From contig NZ_LR134269.1 of assembly GCF_900636385.1 (NCBI RefSeq), positions 1,054,001-1,118,000 of the forward strand: a stretch of DNA of 64,000 nt, in the 5' to 3' direction. Source of the stretch: Staphylococcus warneri. Lineage in GTDB: Bacteria; Bacillota; Bacilli; Staphylococcales; Staphylococcaceae. Positions within the stretch are counted from its first letter, which is position 1. Each line of letters starts with the position of its first letter. Shown one piece after another: positions 1 through 7,669 of the stretch. The position numbers and the translations under genes are program-made. Under the pieces are notes generated by a model, which saw only the letters and a program-made list of their open reading frames with translations, was not told the DNA's origin and searched no databases.

Positions 1-1
1 A

Positions 2-304
2 ACTGATGAGGATGCTATTGAAAAAGAAAATGCTGATACTAAACAAAGTAGTGGAAGTAAATATAGTAAATCAGCTGCACAAATTCTTGATGGTTTGGGT
101 GGCGCTCAAAATATTACAACATTGACAAATTGTGCGACAAGACTCAGATTAGAGCTTGAAGACAATGCTATCATTGATGAACAAAAAATTAAAAACGCAG
201 GTGCTGTAGGTGTGACTAAGAGTGGTAAACATTCTACTCAAGTCATCATTGGTACTCATGTGCAGCAAGTTGCAGACGAGATAGAGAAGCAAATGGAAGC
301 ATAA
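2..304 (+). CDS. PTS transporter EIIB domain, C-terminal end (glucose/N-acetylglucosamine family), partial
   Basis: The reading frame is open from the left window edge, so only the last 100 residues are seen. They hold an EIIB domain of the glucose/GlcNAc PTS family. The phosphorylation motif TNCATRLRL is visible, and its Cys accepts phosphate from the EIIA step and passes it to sugar entering through the membrane EIIC part, which would lie upstream. A charged, Ser/Lys-rich linker precedes the domain, as expected at an EIIC-EIIB junction. Synteny with S. aureus suggests the GlcNAc/glucose-type EIICB next to serA. The sugar cannot be decided from this fragment. A terminator follows 17 bases after the stop. 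Confidence 0.85.
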   Translation, partial: TDEDAIEKENADTKQSSGSKYSKSAAQILDGLGGAQNITTLTNCATRLRLELEDNAIIDEQKIKNAGAVGVTKSGKHSTQVIIGTHVQQVADEIEKQMEA

Positions 305-320
305 TATTTTTTAATACTGT

Positions 321-358
321 AGGGCAAATTCAAATGATGAATTTGCTCTATTTATTTT
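321..358 (+). terminator. Rho-independent terminator after the PTS gene
   Basis: A 12-bp stem pairs 321-332 with 338-349 (one G-T pair, five-base loop) and is followed by the T-rich tract 350-358. It separates the PTS gene from the HAD hydrolase. Confidence 0.8.
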
Positions 359-407
359 CAACATGTATATTATATAGTATCAGAATTTTCTGAAAGGGAG
401 TTTGTAG

Positions 408-1532
408 ATGAAATCAGTATTGTTTGATGTGGATGGTGTATTTTTAAGTGAAGAACGTTGCTTTGATGTGTCAGCTTTAACAGTCTATGAGTTACTTATG
501 GATCAAATGTATTTAGGTTTAAAACCTGACATAGATCTAAGTCTACTTAAAAATGAAGACATTGCTCGAATTAGATCGGATATATTCGTCAATGATGAAG
601 TTTTAAAAAAGTTGAAATCACTTGGTTTAAACTCTAATTGGGATATGCTATATATTGTATTTAGTTTACATTTTATTCAAATATTAAAAGAACTATCATC
701 TAATGAAGTTGAAAAGATACTTCAGTATCAACAGATTAGTGGTAATCTATTACAAGAAATAGGCCAATTGATAAAGTTCGATGATCAGATTGATTACCCA
801 TTGCCACTTAAATTTTTAGAACATGTGGAAAGCGGGAAGTCTAATATCTTCACTCGTTTACAAGATTATGCAAGAAATGAATTAAATACAAATCAAGTTT
901 CATTCTTTGAATTTAAAAGTCCACTTTGGCAATTAACACAATCAATATATCAAGAATGGTATTTAGGGTCAGCATTGTTTAAAGATGTTGAAGGTTATGA
1001 ACCATACAAAGATAATAAAAGTGGTTTTATTCATCATGAAATTTTATTACGTCCTATTAAAGAGATTCAACATCTATTAAATGATTTGCAAGATAGTGGC
1101 TATCAAATTGCAATTGCTACAGGTAGACCAAGAACGGAAACACTCGTGCCATTCGAATCACTGAATCTACTATCATATTTTGACGAAATGAATATTGTGA
1201 CAGCAAGTGAAGTATTAAAATCTGAAACGATGTTTCCTGAATACAAACCTTTAGGGAAGCCGAATCCATTTAGTTATATTGCAACATTAAATGGAAATAA
1301 GGAAGAGGAATACTTCAAATATATAACTCATCAAAATAATATAGTTAAAAAAGAGGAAGTATTTATTGTAGGTGATTCACTAGCAGATTTATTAAGTGCG
1401 AAGAAAATTGGCGCTACATTTATAGGAACTTTAACTGGATTAAAAGGTGAAAATGCTAAGAAAGAATTAGAAAATAACGGTGCCGATTATATTGTTAATC
1501 ACGTAGGGAATATAAGAGACATATTATTATAA
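408..1532 (+). CDS. HAD-superfamily hydrolase
   Basis: A 374-residue protein with HAD phosphatase motifs. Motif I is FDVDGV at residues 6-11, where Asp7 is the nucleophile and Asp9 the acid/base. A GKPNP segment supplies the motif III lysine, and motif IV is VGDSLADLLSA near residues 324-334. Between motif I and the C-terminal core lies an unusually long helical insertion of about 200 residues that would act as a cap and set the substrate. The substrate is unknown; the family includes phosphoglycolate and sugar-phosphate phosphatases. The ATG follows a GAAAGGGAG ribosome site. The gene stands alone and converges on serA with a shared terminator. An AATTTTCTGAAA sequence (384-395) just before the ribosome site resembles half of a CodY box. 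Confidence 0.85.
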   Translation: MKSVLFDVDGVFLSEERCFDVSALTVYELLMDQMYLGLKPDIDLSLLKNEDIARIRSDIFVNDEVLKKLKSLGLNSNWDMLYIVFSLHFIQILKELSSNEVEKILQYQQISGNLLQEIGQLIKFDDQIDYPLPLKFLEHVESGKSNIFTRLQDYARNELNTNQVSFFEFKSPLWQLTQSIYQEWYLGSALFKDVEGYEPYKDNKSGFIHHEILLRPIKEIQHLLNDLQDSGYQIAIATGRPRTETLVPFESLNLLSYFDEMNIVTASEVLKSETMFPEYKPLGKPNPFSYIATLNGNKEEEYFKYITHQNNIVKKEEVFIVGDSLADLLSAKKIGATFIGTLTGLKGENAKKELENNGADYIVNHVGNIRDILL

Positions 1533-1536
1533 TAAT

Positions 1537-1595
1537 AAAGCTACAGAATATAAAAGAGATGATGGAAAGTCTTCACTCATATATTCTGTAGCTTT
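1537..1595. terminator. Bidirectional terminator between the HAD gene and serA
   Basis: A perfect 16-bp stem, 1537-1552 with 1580-1595, is bounded by A-rich sequence on the left and T-rich sequence on the right, so it can end both converging transcripts. Confidence 0.85.
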
Positions 1596-1602
1596 TATTG
1601 TG

Positions 1603-3198
1603 TTACAGAGTTAATTTAGTGCTTATAATCTTATTAAATGGTATCGCATTGTTAAGTTCAGCAACAAGTGCATGTGATGCTGGTTGGTCAATAGATAATA
1701 TCATGAGTGCTTGACCACCTTCATTCGTTCTGCCTAATGTCATTGAACCAATATTGATACCTTTATTTCCTAATAAATTGCCTGTTTTACCAACTATACC
1801 TGGTTGATCATTGTGACATGTTACGATTTGATATTGACTTGGTTTGAAATCTAATGAGAAATTATTGATTCTAACAATTCTTGGTCCAAAGCCTGATAAA
1901 ACCGTACCGCCGATTTTAATTGTGTCTTTATCATTAGATAATGACAATTCTATATAGTTACTAAAACCTGATTCATTTTTATTTTTTTCAATATGATAGG
2001 TCACATCTTGCTGATTTAATAAAGCTAAAGCATTGATAATATTGACCTCATCTGCAAAGTCATCTTTTAAAATATGCGTCACTACGGTTCTTGAGATGAG
2101 GCTTGTATCTATTTTTGCTACATCTCCACCGTAAGTAATCGTAACTTCACTTGGTGCACCTTCTAAGAGTTGAATACCGAATTCCCCAATAGTAGTGGCT
2201 AATGATAAGTAATCTTTAACATTTTGGTCAACCTCATTCATGTCCATTTTAGGTGCGTTAACCGCATGTTCTACGGTACCTTTTGTTAAAATATCAATGA
2301 TTTCATTTGAAACAGAGACAGCTACTTTTTCTTGCGCTTCAACAGTAGATGCACCTAAGTGAGGTGTCACTATAATTTTATCATGTTTAATTAATGGTGA
2401 ATCTAAAGGCGGTTCATGCTCAAATACATCTATGGCAGCTCTTGAAATTTGAGATTGGTCTAAGGCCTTGATAAGTGCATCTTCATCAATTATGCCTCCT
2501 CGGGCAACATTAATAATTTGTAAATTAGGTTTAGCAAGATTAAAGAAGTTCTCGCCAACAATACCTTTTGTTTTAGGTGTTAATGGCGTATGAACGGTTA
2601 CAAAATCTGACTTTGAGGCAATCTCTTCTACAGTAGCTAGTTGAATATCTAATGATTTAGCTTTATCTTCTGTTAAATAAGGATCGAATGCCAATATTTG
2701 CATTCCAAAACTTTGTGCACGCTTGGCTACGCCTAACCCAATACGACCTGCACCTATAACACCTAATGTTTTCTTATATAATTCTGTTCCGCGAAACGCT
2801 TTTCTATCCCATTTTCCAGATTTAAGAGATTGATGGGCTTGTGGTATATTACGAGCCATAGCTAAAATCATTGCAATGGAGTGTTCAGTTGCTGAGATAG
2901 TATTGCCATCAGGTGCATTGATGACTAGAATGCCTTTTAATGTTGCAGCCTCTATATTAATATTATCGACACCGACACCTGCTCTAGCAATTACTTTTAA
3001 ATTTGATGCAGCTGTAATGATTTGATCTGTGACTTGCGTTTGGCTTCTCACTATTAATCCATCATATTGTGGAATTATCTTTACTAAAGCCTCATCAGTT
3101 AAATCAGTATAAATATCGACGTCAAAATCAGGATGTTCTAATAAACTTTTAATACCTTCATCTGAAATTGGATCAGAAACTAAAATTTTATGACTCAT
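1603..3198 (-). CDS. serA: D-3-phosphoglycerate dehydrogenase
   Basis: Catalyses the first committed step of serine synthesis, oxidising 3-phosphoglycerate to 3-phosphohydroxypyruvate with NAD. The 531-residue length fits the long SerA type. The Rossmann motif GAGRIG is at 149-154, and the catalytic residues are Arg233 (NVARGG), Glu262 (FEHEPP) and His280 (HLGAST). An intervening regulatory domain follows, and the C-terminal ACT domain begins near residue 455 (HNDQPGIVGKTGNLLG), a site for serine feedback in relatives. It is the second gene of a minus-strand pair. Its start lies inside the 3' end of the aminotransferase gene (11-bp overlap), which implies translational coupling. Control is probably by CodY at 4388-4402. 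Confidence 0.97.
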   Translation of the reverse strand: MSHKILVSDPISDEGIKSLLEHPDFDVDIYTDLTDEALVKIIPQYDGLIVRSQTQVTDQIITAASNLKVIARAGVGVDNINIEAATLKGILVINAPDGNTISATEHSIAMILAMARNIPQAHQSLKSGKWDRKAFRGTELYKKTLGVIGAGRIGLGVAKRAQSFGMQILAFDPYLTEDKAKSLDIQLATVEEIASKSDFVTVHTPLTPKTKGIVGENFFNLAKPNLQIINVARGGIIDEDALIKALDQSQISRAAIDVFEHEPPLDSPLIKHDKIIVTPHLGASTVEAQEKVAVSVSNEIIDILTKGTVEHAVNAPKMDMNEVDQNVKDYLSLATTIGEFGIQLLEGAPSEVTITYGGDVAKIDTSLISRTVVTHILKDDFADEVNIINALALLNQQDVTYHIEKNKNESGFSNYIELSLSNDKDTIKIGGTVLSGFGPRIVRINNFSLDFKPSQYQIVTCHNDQPGIVGKTGNLLGNKGINIGSMTLGRTNEGGQALMILSIDQPASHALVAELNNAIPFNKIISTKLTL

Positions 3199-4348
3199 GC
3201 TGAATTACCTCCATAAATTTTGTTACACCTTTACCAATATAATTTGCGTTTCTATATTCAGTAAGAATAAGTTCTAAGGCAGAAACAACGGATAGAATAT
3301 CGAATGGTGAGACTTTCCCCATATGACCAATTCTAAGTATTTCACCTTTAAGATGTCCTTGACCACCAGCAATAGTAATATTAAATCTAGATTTAAGTTG
3401 ATTTTTAATCAATGCCAATTCATCTTTGGAATTTGGAATAAATGCTGTAACAGTGGGGGAAGCTACATCATCTTTAACTAATAATTTTAGGTCAAGTGCT
3501 TTAAGTGCAACACGTAGTGCGTCACGAATCATATAATGACGTTGAATAACATGGTTCAAACCTTCATGTTTTACTAAATCGACGTAAGCATTTACACCTC
3601 TAAATAACGATACATTAGGTGTGAAAGGTGTAGAGTGTTTCGTAGATGCATCTACGTATTTGTTTAAATCAAGATAAAATCTTGGTGTAGTCACTTCATT
3701 AAATCTTGACTTTGCTCTGTTATTATAAGCGACAAAAGCTAAACCTGGTGGTAACATTATTGCTTTTTGACTACCTGACACTAAAACGTCGATATGGTCT
3801 TTGACCAAGTCGACATCAACAGCACCAATACAACTTACGCCATCGACTACAAAATAGATATCTGAATCATATGATTTAATTGTTTGTCCAAGTTCATGAA
3901 TCGGGTGTAATACACCAGTTGAGGTTTCACAAAATTGTGTGAAAATAGCAGTGACTTTGACATTTAAACTTTTGAGATAATCTAAGAAAGAATTGATATC
4001 AACGGATTCGCCCCAAGTAACATCATAAATATGGACATTTTTATAATATGTTTCAGCTATTTGTTTGAAACGATTACCAAAGGCGCCGGATACAATAATG
4101 ACAATATGATCTTCAAGATTAGCGATATTTAACATACTTGCTTCTAATACACTCGTGCCACTCGATGTTAATATCAAGACATCATTTTGGGCACCGAATA
4201 TTGGTTTTAAGCCACTGTAGGCATTTTCGGCGATTGTTTCAAAATCAGATGAACGATGACCTACCATAGGTAATTGAATTTGAGACATAATTTCATCTGG
4301 CACTGGGGTTGGTCCAGGTGTAAGTAAAAGGGGTTGATAATAATGCAT
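3188..4348 (-). CDS. Class V pyridoxal-phosphate aminotransferase (probable serine pathway)
   Basis: A 386-residue fold-type I aminotransferase of the serine-pyruvate/alanine-glyoxylate group. The PLP Schiff-base lysine is Lys195 in SGSQKAIMLPPG and the pyridine-nitrogen Asp is Asp169 in FVVDGVSC. The N-terminus LLTPGPTPVP is typical of the family. Homologues are often misnamed 'soluble hydrogenase subunit'. Because it heads a two-gene unit with serA and overlaps it, I infer that it works in serine metabolism, perhaps as the phosphohydroxypyruvate transaminase in place of a classical SerC or as a serine-glyoxylate enzyme. The sequence alone cannot tell these apart. The ATG follows a strong GGAGGA site. 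A CodY box sits in its promoter. Confidence 0.9.
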   Translation of the reverse strand: MHYYQPLLLTPGPTPVPDEIMSQIQLPMVGHRSSDFETIAENAYSGLKPIFGAQNDVLILTSSGTSVLEASMLNIANLEDHIVIIVSGAFGNRFKQIAETYYKNVHIYDVTWGESVDINSFLDYLKSLNVKVTAIFTQFCETSTGVLHPIHELGQTIKSYDSDIYFVVDGVSCIGAVDVDLVKDHIDVLVSGSQKAIMLPPGLAFVAYNNRAKSRFNEVTTPRFYLDLNKYVDASTKHSTPFTPNVSLFRGVNAYVDLVKHEGLNHVIQRHYMIRDALRVALKALDLKLLVKDDVASPTVTAFIPNSKDELALIKNQLKSRFNITIAGGQGHLKGEILRIGHMGKVSPFDILSVVSALELILTEYRNANYIGKGVTKFMEVIQHES

Positions 4349-4387
4349 AAGTCATTCCTCCAAGTGTAATATTCAACTATTTTAACA

Positions 4388-4402
4388 AATATTCTGAAAA
4401 TT
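4388..4402. promoter_or_regulatory. CodY box in the promoter of the aminotransferase-serA unit
   Basis: AATATTCTGAAAATT matches the CodY consensus AATTTTCWGAAAATT at 14 of 15 positions. On the minus strand it lies just upstream of a TAAAAT -10-like hexamer, within the likely -35/-10 spacer, so binding of CodY (GTP and branched-chain amino acids replete) should repress the unit. Confidence 0.7.
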
Positions 4403-4419
4403 TAAAAGGTGAAATTAAT

Positions 4420-4461
4420 AGCTATCAGAGTTTAGAAATTATTGCCCTATATCTGATAGCT
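4420..4461 (-). terminator. Terminator of the OsmC-like gene
   Basis: A perfect 10-bp stem, 4420-4429 with 4452-4461, lies directly downstream of the OsmC gene on the minus strand. The T-rich tail is short. Confidence 0.6.
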
Positions 4462-4467
4462 TGAAAG

Positions 4468-4908
4468 TTATTTTACAGTTGGTTCTATCTTGACGATAAC
4501 ATTGTTTTTAATTGAGTTAGAAATCATGCAATTATTATCAGCAATTTTCAATAATTTTGGTAATCGTTTTTCTAAATTGTCTTTATCATTGTCTGCCACT
4601 TTGATTTCTGGATAATGTGTGATGGATGTCATTTTGAATTTTGCATTTTCAAATACAGCATTGCCGATGGATTGCTGTGTAATTGAAATGTCTTTATAAC
4701 CAGCTCTTTCAAGTGTTGCTGCCAAGGAAATAATATAGCAAGATGATGCTGCACTAACTAACAGTTCATCAGGATTAGTACCTATACCAGTACCTTCCAA
4801 AGACGAAGGAATAGAAATTTGTTCATTAATCACATCACCAATAACTTCTCCTACTTCATTTCTACCACCTTGCCAAGTGGTTTGAACTTTAAAGTCATGT
4901 TGAACCAT
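4468..4908 (-). CDS. OsmC/Ohr-family peroxiredoxin-like protein
   Basis: A 146-residue OsmC-fold protein. The two conserved redox cysteines are present: Cys57 in the SAASSCYIIS helix and Cys127 in DNNCMISNSIK. In Ohr/OsmC enzymes these reduce organic hydroperoxides, using a dithiol donor. Length is normal for the family. It is a single gene with its own ribosome site (AGGAGGT) and terminator, divergent from the glycerophosphodiesterase gene. Whether it is Ohr, OsmC or the YhfA-like subgroup cannot be settled by eye. Confidence 0.88.
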   Translation of the reverse strand: MVQHDFKVQTTWQGGRNEVGEVIGDVINEQISIPSSLEGTGIGTNPDELLVSAASSCYIISLAATLERAGYKDISITQQSIGNAVFENAKFKMTSITHYPEIKVADNDKDNLEKRLPKLLKIADNNCMISNSIKNNVIVKIEPTVK

Positions 4909-4985
4909 TTAGATTGACCTCCTGTGTCATTATGGTAATTTAAGTTTAGAACATTATTAATCAGATGAAAAGAAAGGTGACTTTC

Positions 4986-5723
4986 ATGTCGAATGAACGT
5001 TCAAATCAATCATATCAGTTAATAGCTCATCGTGGATTACCACAAGACTATCCTGAAAATACATTAATAGGGTACCAACACGCGTTAGCATTACCCATTG
5101 ATATGTTAGAAATTGACTTACATTTTACAAAGGACAAACAACTAGTTGTCATTCATGATGATACGATTGATCGTACATCTAATGGAAAGGGTAAAGTTAA
5201 AGATTATACATTAGAAGAATTAAAAAAATTTGATTTTGGTTCTTATCATGATAAGCGTTTTAAAGATGAACAAATCCCAACATTCGATGAAGTATTAGAC
5301 ATACATTCTAAAAGTTCTAAAAAGTTGCTAATTGAAATTAAAAAGCCTAGCCAATACCCTGGAATTGAAAAAATGATTGTAGATAAACTTAAAGATTATC
5401 ATGTTCCATCGTCTAAAGTTATATTACAATCTTTTGATTTTGAAAGTATAAATAAATTAGCACAAATGAATGTTCCATATGAACTAGGTGTATTAATTAG
5501 TAAGAAAAAATATTGGTATAAATCACCTGATTTTAAAGCAATTGCAGAAATTGCTAACTATATTAATCCTAATTACAGCATTGTTAATAAACATTTTATG
5601 GAAAAAGCACATGTTGAACATTTAAAAGTGATGCCATATACTGTCAATGATTCTAAAGAAGCAAGGAAACTCATAGATTTACATGTTGATGGCATTATTA
5701 CGGATATACCTGATAGGTTATAA
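4986..5723 (+). CDS. Glycerophosphodiester phosphodiesterase (GDPD family, cytoplasmic type)
   Basis: Hydrolyses glycerophosphodiesters to glycerol-3-phosphate and an alcohol. The 245-residue TIM-barrel protein shows the family signature: HRG with His15-Arg16, LEIDLH with Glu42 and Asp44 as metal ligands, and HDDT with His57. There is no signal peptide or membrane segment, so it is the cytoplasmic (UgpQ-like) kind rather than secreted GlpQ. I chose the ATG at 4986 over an in-frame ATG at 4965 because AAAGGTGA (4973-4980) sits at the right distance from 4986. It is monocistronic and followed by the repeat-rich block that starts near 5748. Confidence 0.92.
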   Translation: MSNERSNQSYQLIAHRGLPQDYPENTLIGYQHALALPIDMLEIDLHFTKDKQLVVIHDDTIDRTSNGKGKVKDYTLEELKKFDFGSYHDKRFKDEQIPTFDEVLDIHSKSSKKLLIEIKKPSQYPGIEKMIVDKLKDYHVPSSKVILQSFDFESINKLAQMNVPYELGVLISKKKYWYKSPDFKAIAEIANYINPNYSIVNKHFMEKAHVEHLKVMPYTVNDSKEARKLIDLHVDGIITDIPDRL

Positions 5724-5747
5724 GGAAAAATCAATATGCAGAAAGGG

Positions 5748-6168
5748 GAGTGGGACAGAAATCATAAAGAACCACTAACCATTGAATATGAAGTGGTTCT
5801 TACGCATTAGCCACAGCTAATATGTACTTTAAAATAGGAATACATGAGTGAAACTTATGCATAAGAAATACTAATTTCTAAAGAAAAAGTATTTCTTTAT
5901 CGTTGTCCATCCCCAACTTGCATTGTCTGTAGATTTTCTTTTCGAAATTCTCTATGTTTGGGGCCCGTCCCCCCCGGTAAGGGTGATTAGAAATGAAAAA
6001 GCTTGGTACATTAGACCGTCTTTGTAATTTATTACTTAGACGGTTTTATGCATGAACTTTAGTTCATGTATACCGCTAAAGCTTAATTTGAACACATGAG
6101 TCAATACGCATGTGTAAGTCATCTACGCCTATATATGAATGTAACTTGACGTATATATCTATGTCCCA
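5748..6168. repeat. STAR-like, multi-hairpin intergenic repeat block
   Basis: This non-coding stretch holds several perfect inverted repeats: 5767-5776 with 5792-5801, 5863-5872 with 5888-5897, 6015-6021 with 6038-6044, and 6051-6058 with 6061-6068. A core TGTTTGGGGCCCG at 5955-5967 resembles the staphylococcal STAR repeat (TGTTGGGGCCC type) and is followed by a run of C. CCCCAAC at 5911-5917 pairs with the STAR core through an inner AT stem. The ends, TGGGACA (5751-5757) and TGTCCCA (6162-6168), are complementary, so the whole block could fold as one unit. The GC-rich core stands out from the AT-rich surroundings. I see no supported gene here. Confidence 0.7.
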
Positions 6169-6189
6169 GCCTGTAATTATTTATGGAAA

Positions 6190-6223
6190 TAAAAAAACAC
6201 CCAATCTCCAAAGAGAAAGGGTG
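6190..6223 (-). terminator. Terminator of rpsD
   Basis: On the minus strand a stem CACCC-x2-TCTC / GAGA-x2-GGGTG (6198-6223, with a two-base internal mismatch) is followed by seven T residues, 15 bases after the rpsD stop. Confidence 0.85.
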
Positions 6224-6238
6224 AAGAATATAAACATA

Positions 6239-6841
6239 TTATCTTGAGTAGTACTCAACGATTAATTGTTCATTGATTTCAGCTGGTAACTCGCTACGTT
6301 CAGGGAAACGAACGAAAGTTCCTTTTAAGCTGTCTGCATCAAAGTTTAAATATTCAGGAACAAAGTTGTTGATTTCAACAGACTCAGTAATGATATTTAA
6401 TTTTTGAGATTTTTCACGAACAGCGATTTCTTGACCAGGTTTTAATGAATATGATGGAATGTCTACACGACGGCCATCAACTTCGATATGACCATGGTTA
6501 ACTAATTGACGTGCTTGACGACGAGTACGTGCTAAACCTAATGAGTAAACTACTGCGTCTAAACGACTAGCAAGTAAAATCATGAAGTTTTCACCATGTA
6601 CACCGTATTGTTTAGCAGCGATGTCAAATGTGTTACGGAATTGACGTTCTGTCATTCCATATAAGTAACGTAATTTTTGTTTTTCACGTAATTGTAAACC
6701 ATATTCTGATAATTTTTTACGTTGGTTTGGACCATGTTGTCCTGGTGCGTAAGGACGTTTTTCTAATTCTTTACCTGTACCGCTTAAAGAAATACCTAAG
6801 CGACGAGATTTTTTCCAGTTTGAACCTCTGAATCGAGCCAT
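6239..6841 (-). CDS. rpsD: 30S ribosomal protein S4
   Basis: Primary 16S rRNA-binding protein that starts assembly of the small subunit body and in relatives represses its own mRNA. The 200-residue length is standard. The N-terminus [16 protein letters not shown] lacks the four-Cys zinc cluster, so this is the C-minus type. The S4 RNA-binding domain follows from about residue 92 ([22 protein letters not shown]). It is monocistronic with a strong AAGGAGGAG site and has its own promoter, a long leader able to form a pseudoknot, and a terminator. Gene order with the fRMsr gene upstream matches the Bacillus rpsD-ytsP region. Confidence 0.98.
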   Translation of the reverse strand: MARFRGSNWKKSRRLGISLSGTGKELEKRPYAPGQHGPNQRKKLSEYGLQLREKQKLRYLYGMTERQFRNTFDIAAKQYGVHGENFMILLASRLDAVVYSLGLARTRRQARQLVNHGHIEVDGRRVDIPSYSLKPGQEIAVREKSQKLNIITESVEINNFVPEYLNFDADSLKGTFVRFPERSELPAEINEQLIVEYYSR

Positions 6842-7027
6842 AATAAGACTCCTCCTTTTTCTTTTTTGTTGTTATGAATAAACAAAAAAGAGTGTTATAT
6901 GCTTATTAAGATATGTTGTTTTATGTGTCTTCACCTTATAGCGACAGTTACACGGCACGTCCGCATTGGGAACAACATAGAGCTCAATAATATACAACTG
7001 CTATTTTCGTTAATTCACACAAACTTC
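6842..7027 (-). ncRNA. rpsD 5' leader with an interleaved pseudoknot (likely S4 autoregulatory site)
   Basis: The untranslated leader of about 180 bases contains two pairings that cross. ATGTTGTT at 6913-6920 pairs with AACAACAT at 6971-6978 (8 bp). ATAGC plus AGTT at 6938-6949 pairs with AACTGCTAT at 6996-7004 (9 bp with a three-base bulge). The order of the arms is interleaved, the topology of an H-type pseudoknot. In Bacillus, S4 is known to bind its own leader to repress translation, so an S4-sensing role is the natural inference. Confidence 0.6.
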
Positions 7028-7055
7028 ATTGTAACAGTTTATGCGTAAGAGTCAA
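7028..7055 (-). promoter_or_regulatory. rpsD promoter
   Basis: On the minus strand TTGACT (7050-7055) and TACAAT (7028-7033) are separated by 16 bases, an excellent SigA-type match placed about 190 bases before the rpsD start. Confidence 0.75.
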
Positions 7056-7069
7056 TACTTTTAATTAAA

Positions 7070-7534
7070 CTATTTAATTTGGTTTTCTATGATTGAAACC
7101 ACTTTTTCTAATTCTTTGCGGTCTTCATCATTAAATCTGCTTTTTATTGGCGCATCAATATCTAAAACACCAATAATTTTATTGTCCTTATGTATTGGAA
7201 TGACAATTTCAGAATTACTATTTGCATCGCAGGCAATGTGTCCAGGAAATTGGTGGACATCTTTAACAACTTGTGTTTCATTATTAGAGACTGCTGTACC
7301 ACAAACTCCCTTACCAATTTGGATATGTACACAAGCAGGATGACCTTGGAAAGGACCTAAAATCAGTTCGTTATTTTCAATTAAGTAAAAACCAACCCAA
7401 TTAACTTGGTCTAAGTGATCATTGAGAAGTGCAGATGTATTACTCAATATCGCTATTAAATTTGATTCATCCTCTATTAAGCTAATGAGTTGTTTTTGTA
7501 GTAAGTCATAATTTGTGTTTTTGATGTCTGACAT
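7070..7534 (-). CDS. Free methionine-(R)-sulfoxide reductase (GAF domain)
   Basis: A 154-residue single GAF-domain protein that reduces free methionine-R-sulfoxide, not the peptide-bound form. The three cysteines of this enzyme family are present with the expected spacing: Cys68 (HPACVH), Cys78 (GKGVCG) and Cys102 (GHIACDANS), i.e. 10 and 24 residues apart as in E. coli YebR. The last is the catalytic one in characterised homologues. The end of the domain, VIPIHKDNKIIGVLDIDAP, is typical. It sits upstream of rpsD on the same strand, as ytsP does in Bacillus, but rpsD has a separate promoter. The ATG follows AAGGGGAG. Confidence 0.9.
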   Translation of the reverse strand: MSDIKNTNYDLLQKQLISLIEDESNLIAILSNTSALLNDHLDQVNWVGFYLIENNELILGPFQGHPACVHIQIGKGVCGTAVSNNETQVVKDVHQFPGHIACDANSNSEIVIPIHKDNKIIGVLDIDAPIKSRFNDEDRKELEKVVSIIENQIK

Positions 7535-7669
7535 AATGTCTCCCCTTAACCGTTATTTTATATAAGTATAAGGTGTTTAAAATATTCTATCAATAAATAC
7601 ATTTTCTGATTTAATGAGAAGACAAATTACGTTATAATATAGAGTGATAACATAGGAGGAGAAGTATAT

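Noticed and set aside
5993..6055. A 20-codon ORF (starts MKKLGTLDRL) with AAGGGTGAT before it inside the STAR-like block
   Set aside because: It overlaps the 6015-6044 hairpin and lies in a repeat block of the kind found in other staphylococcal gaps; there is no independent sign of coding constraint.
6628..6831. 67-codon plus-strand ORF within rpsD
   Set aside because: Antisense shadow of a clearly identified ribosomal protein gene.
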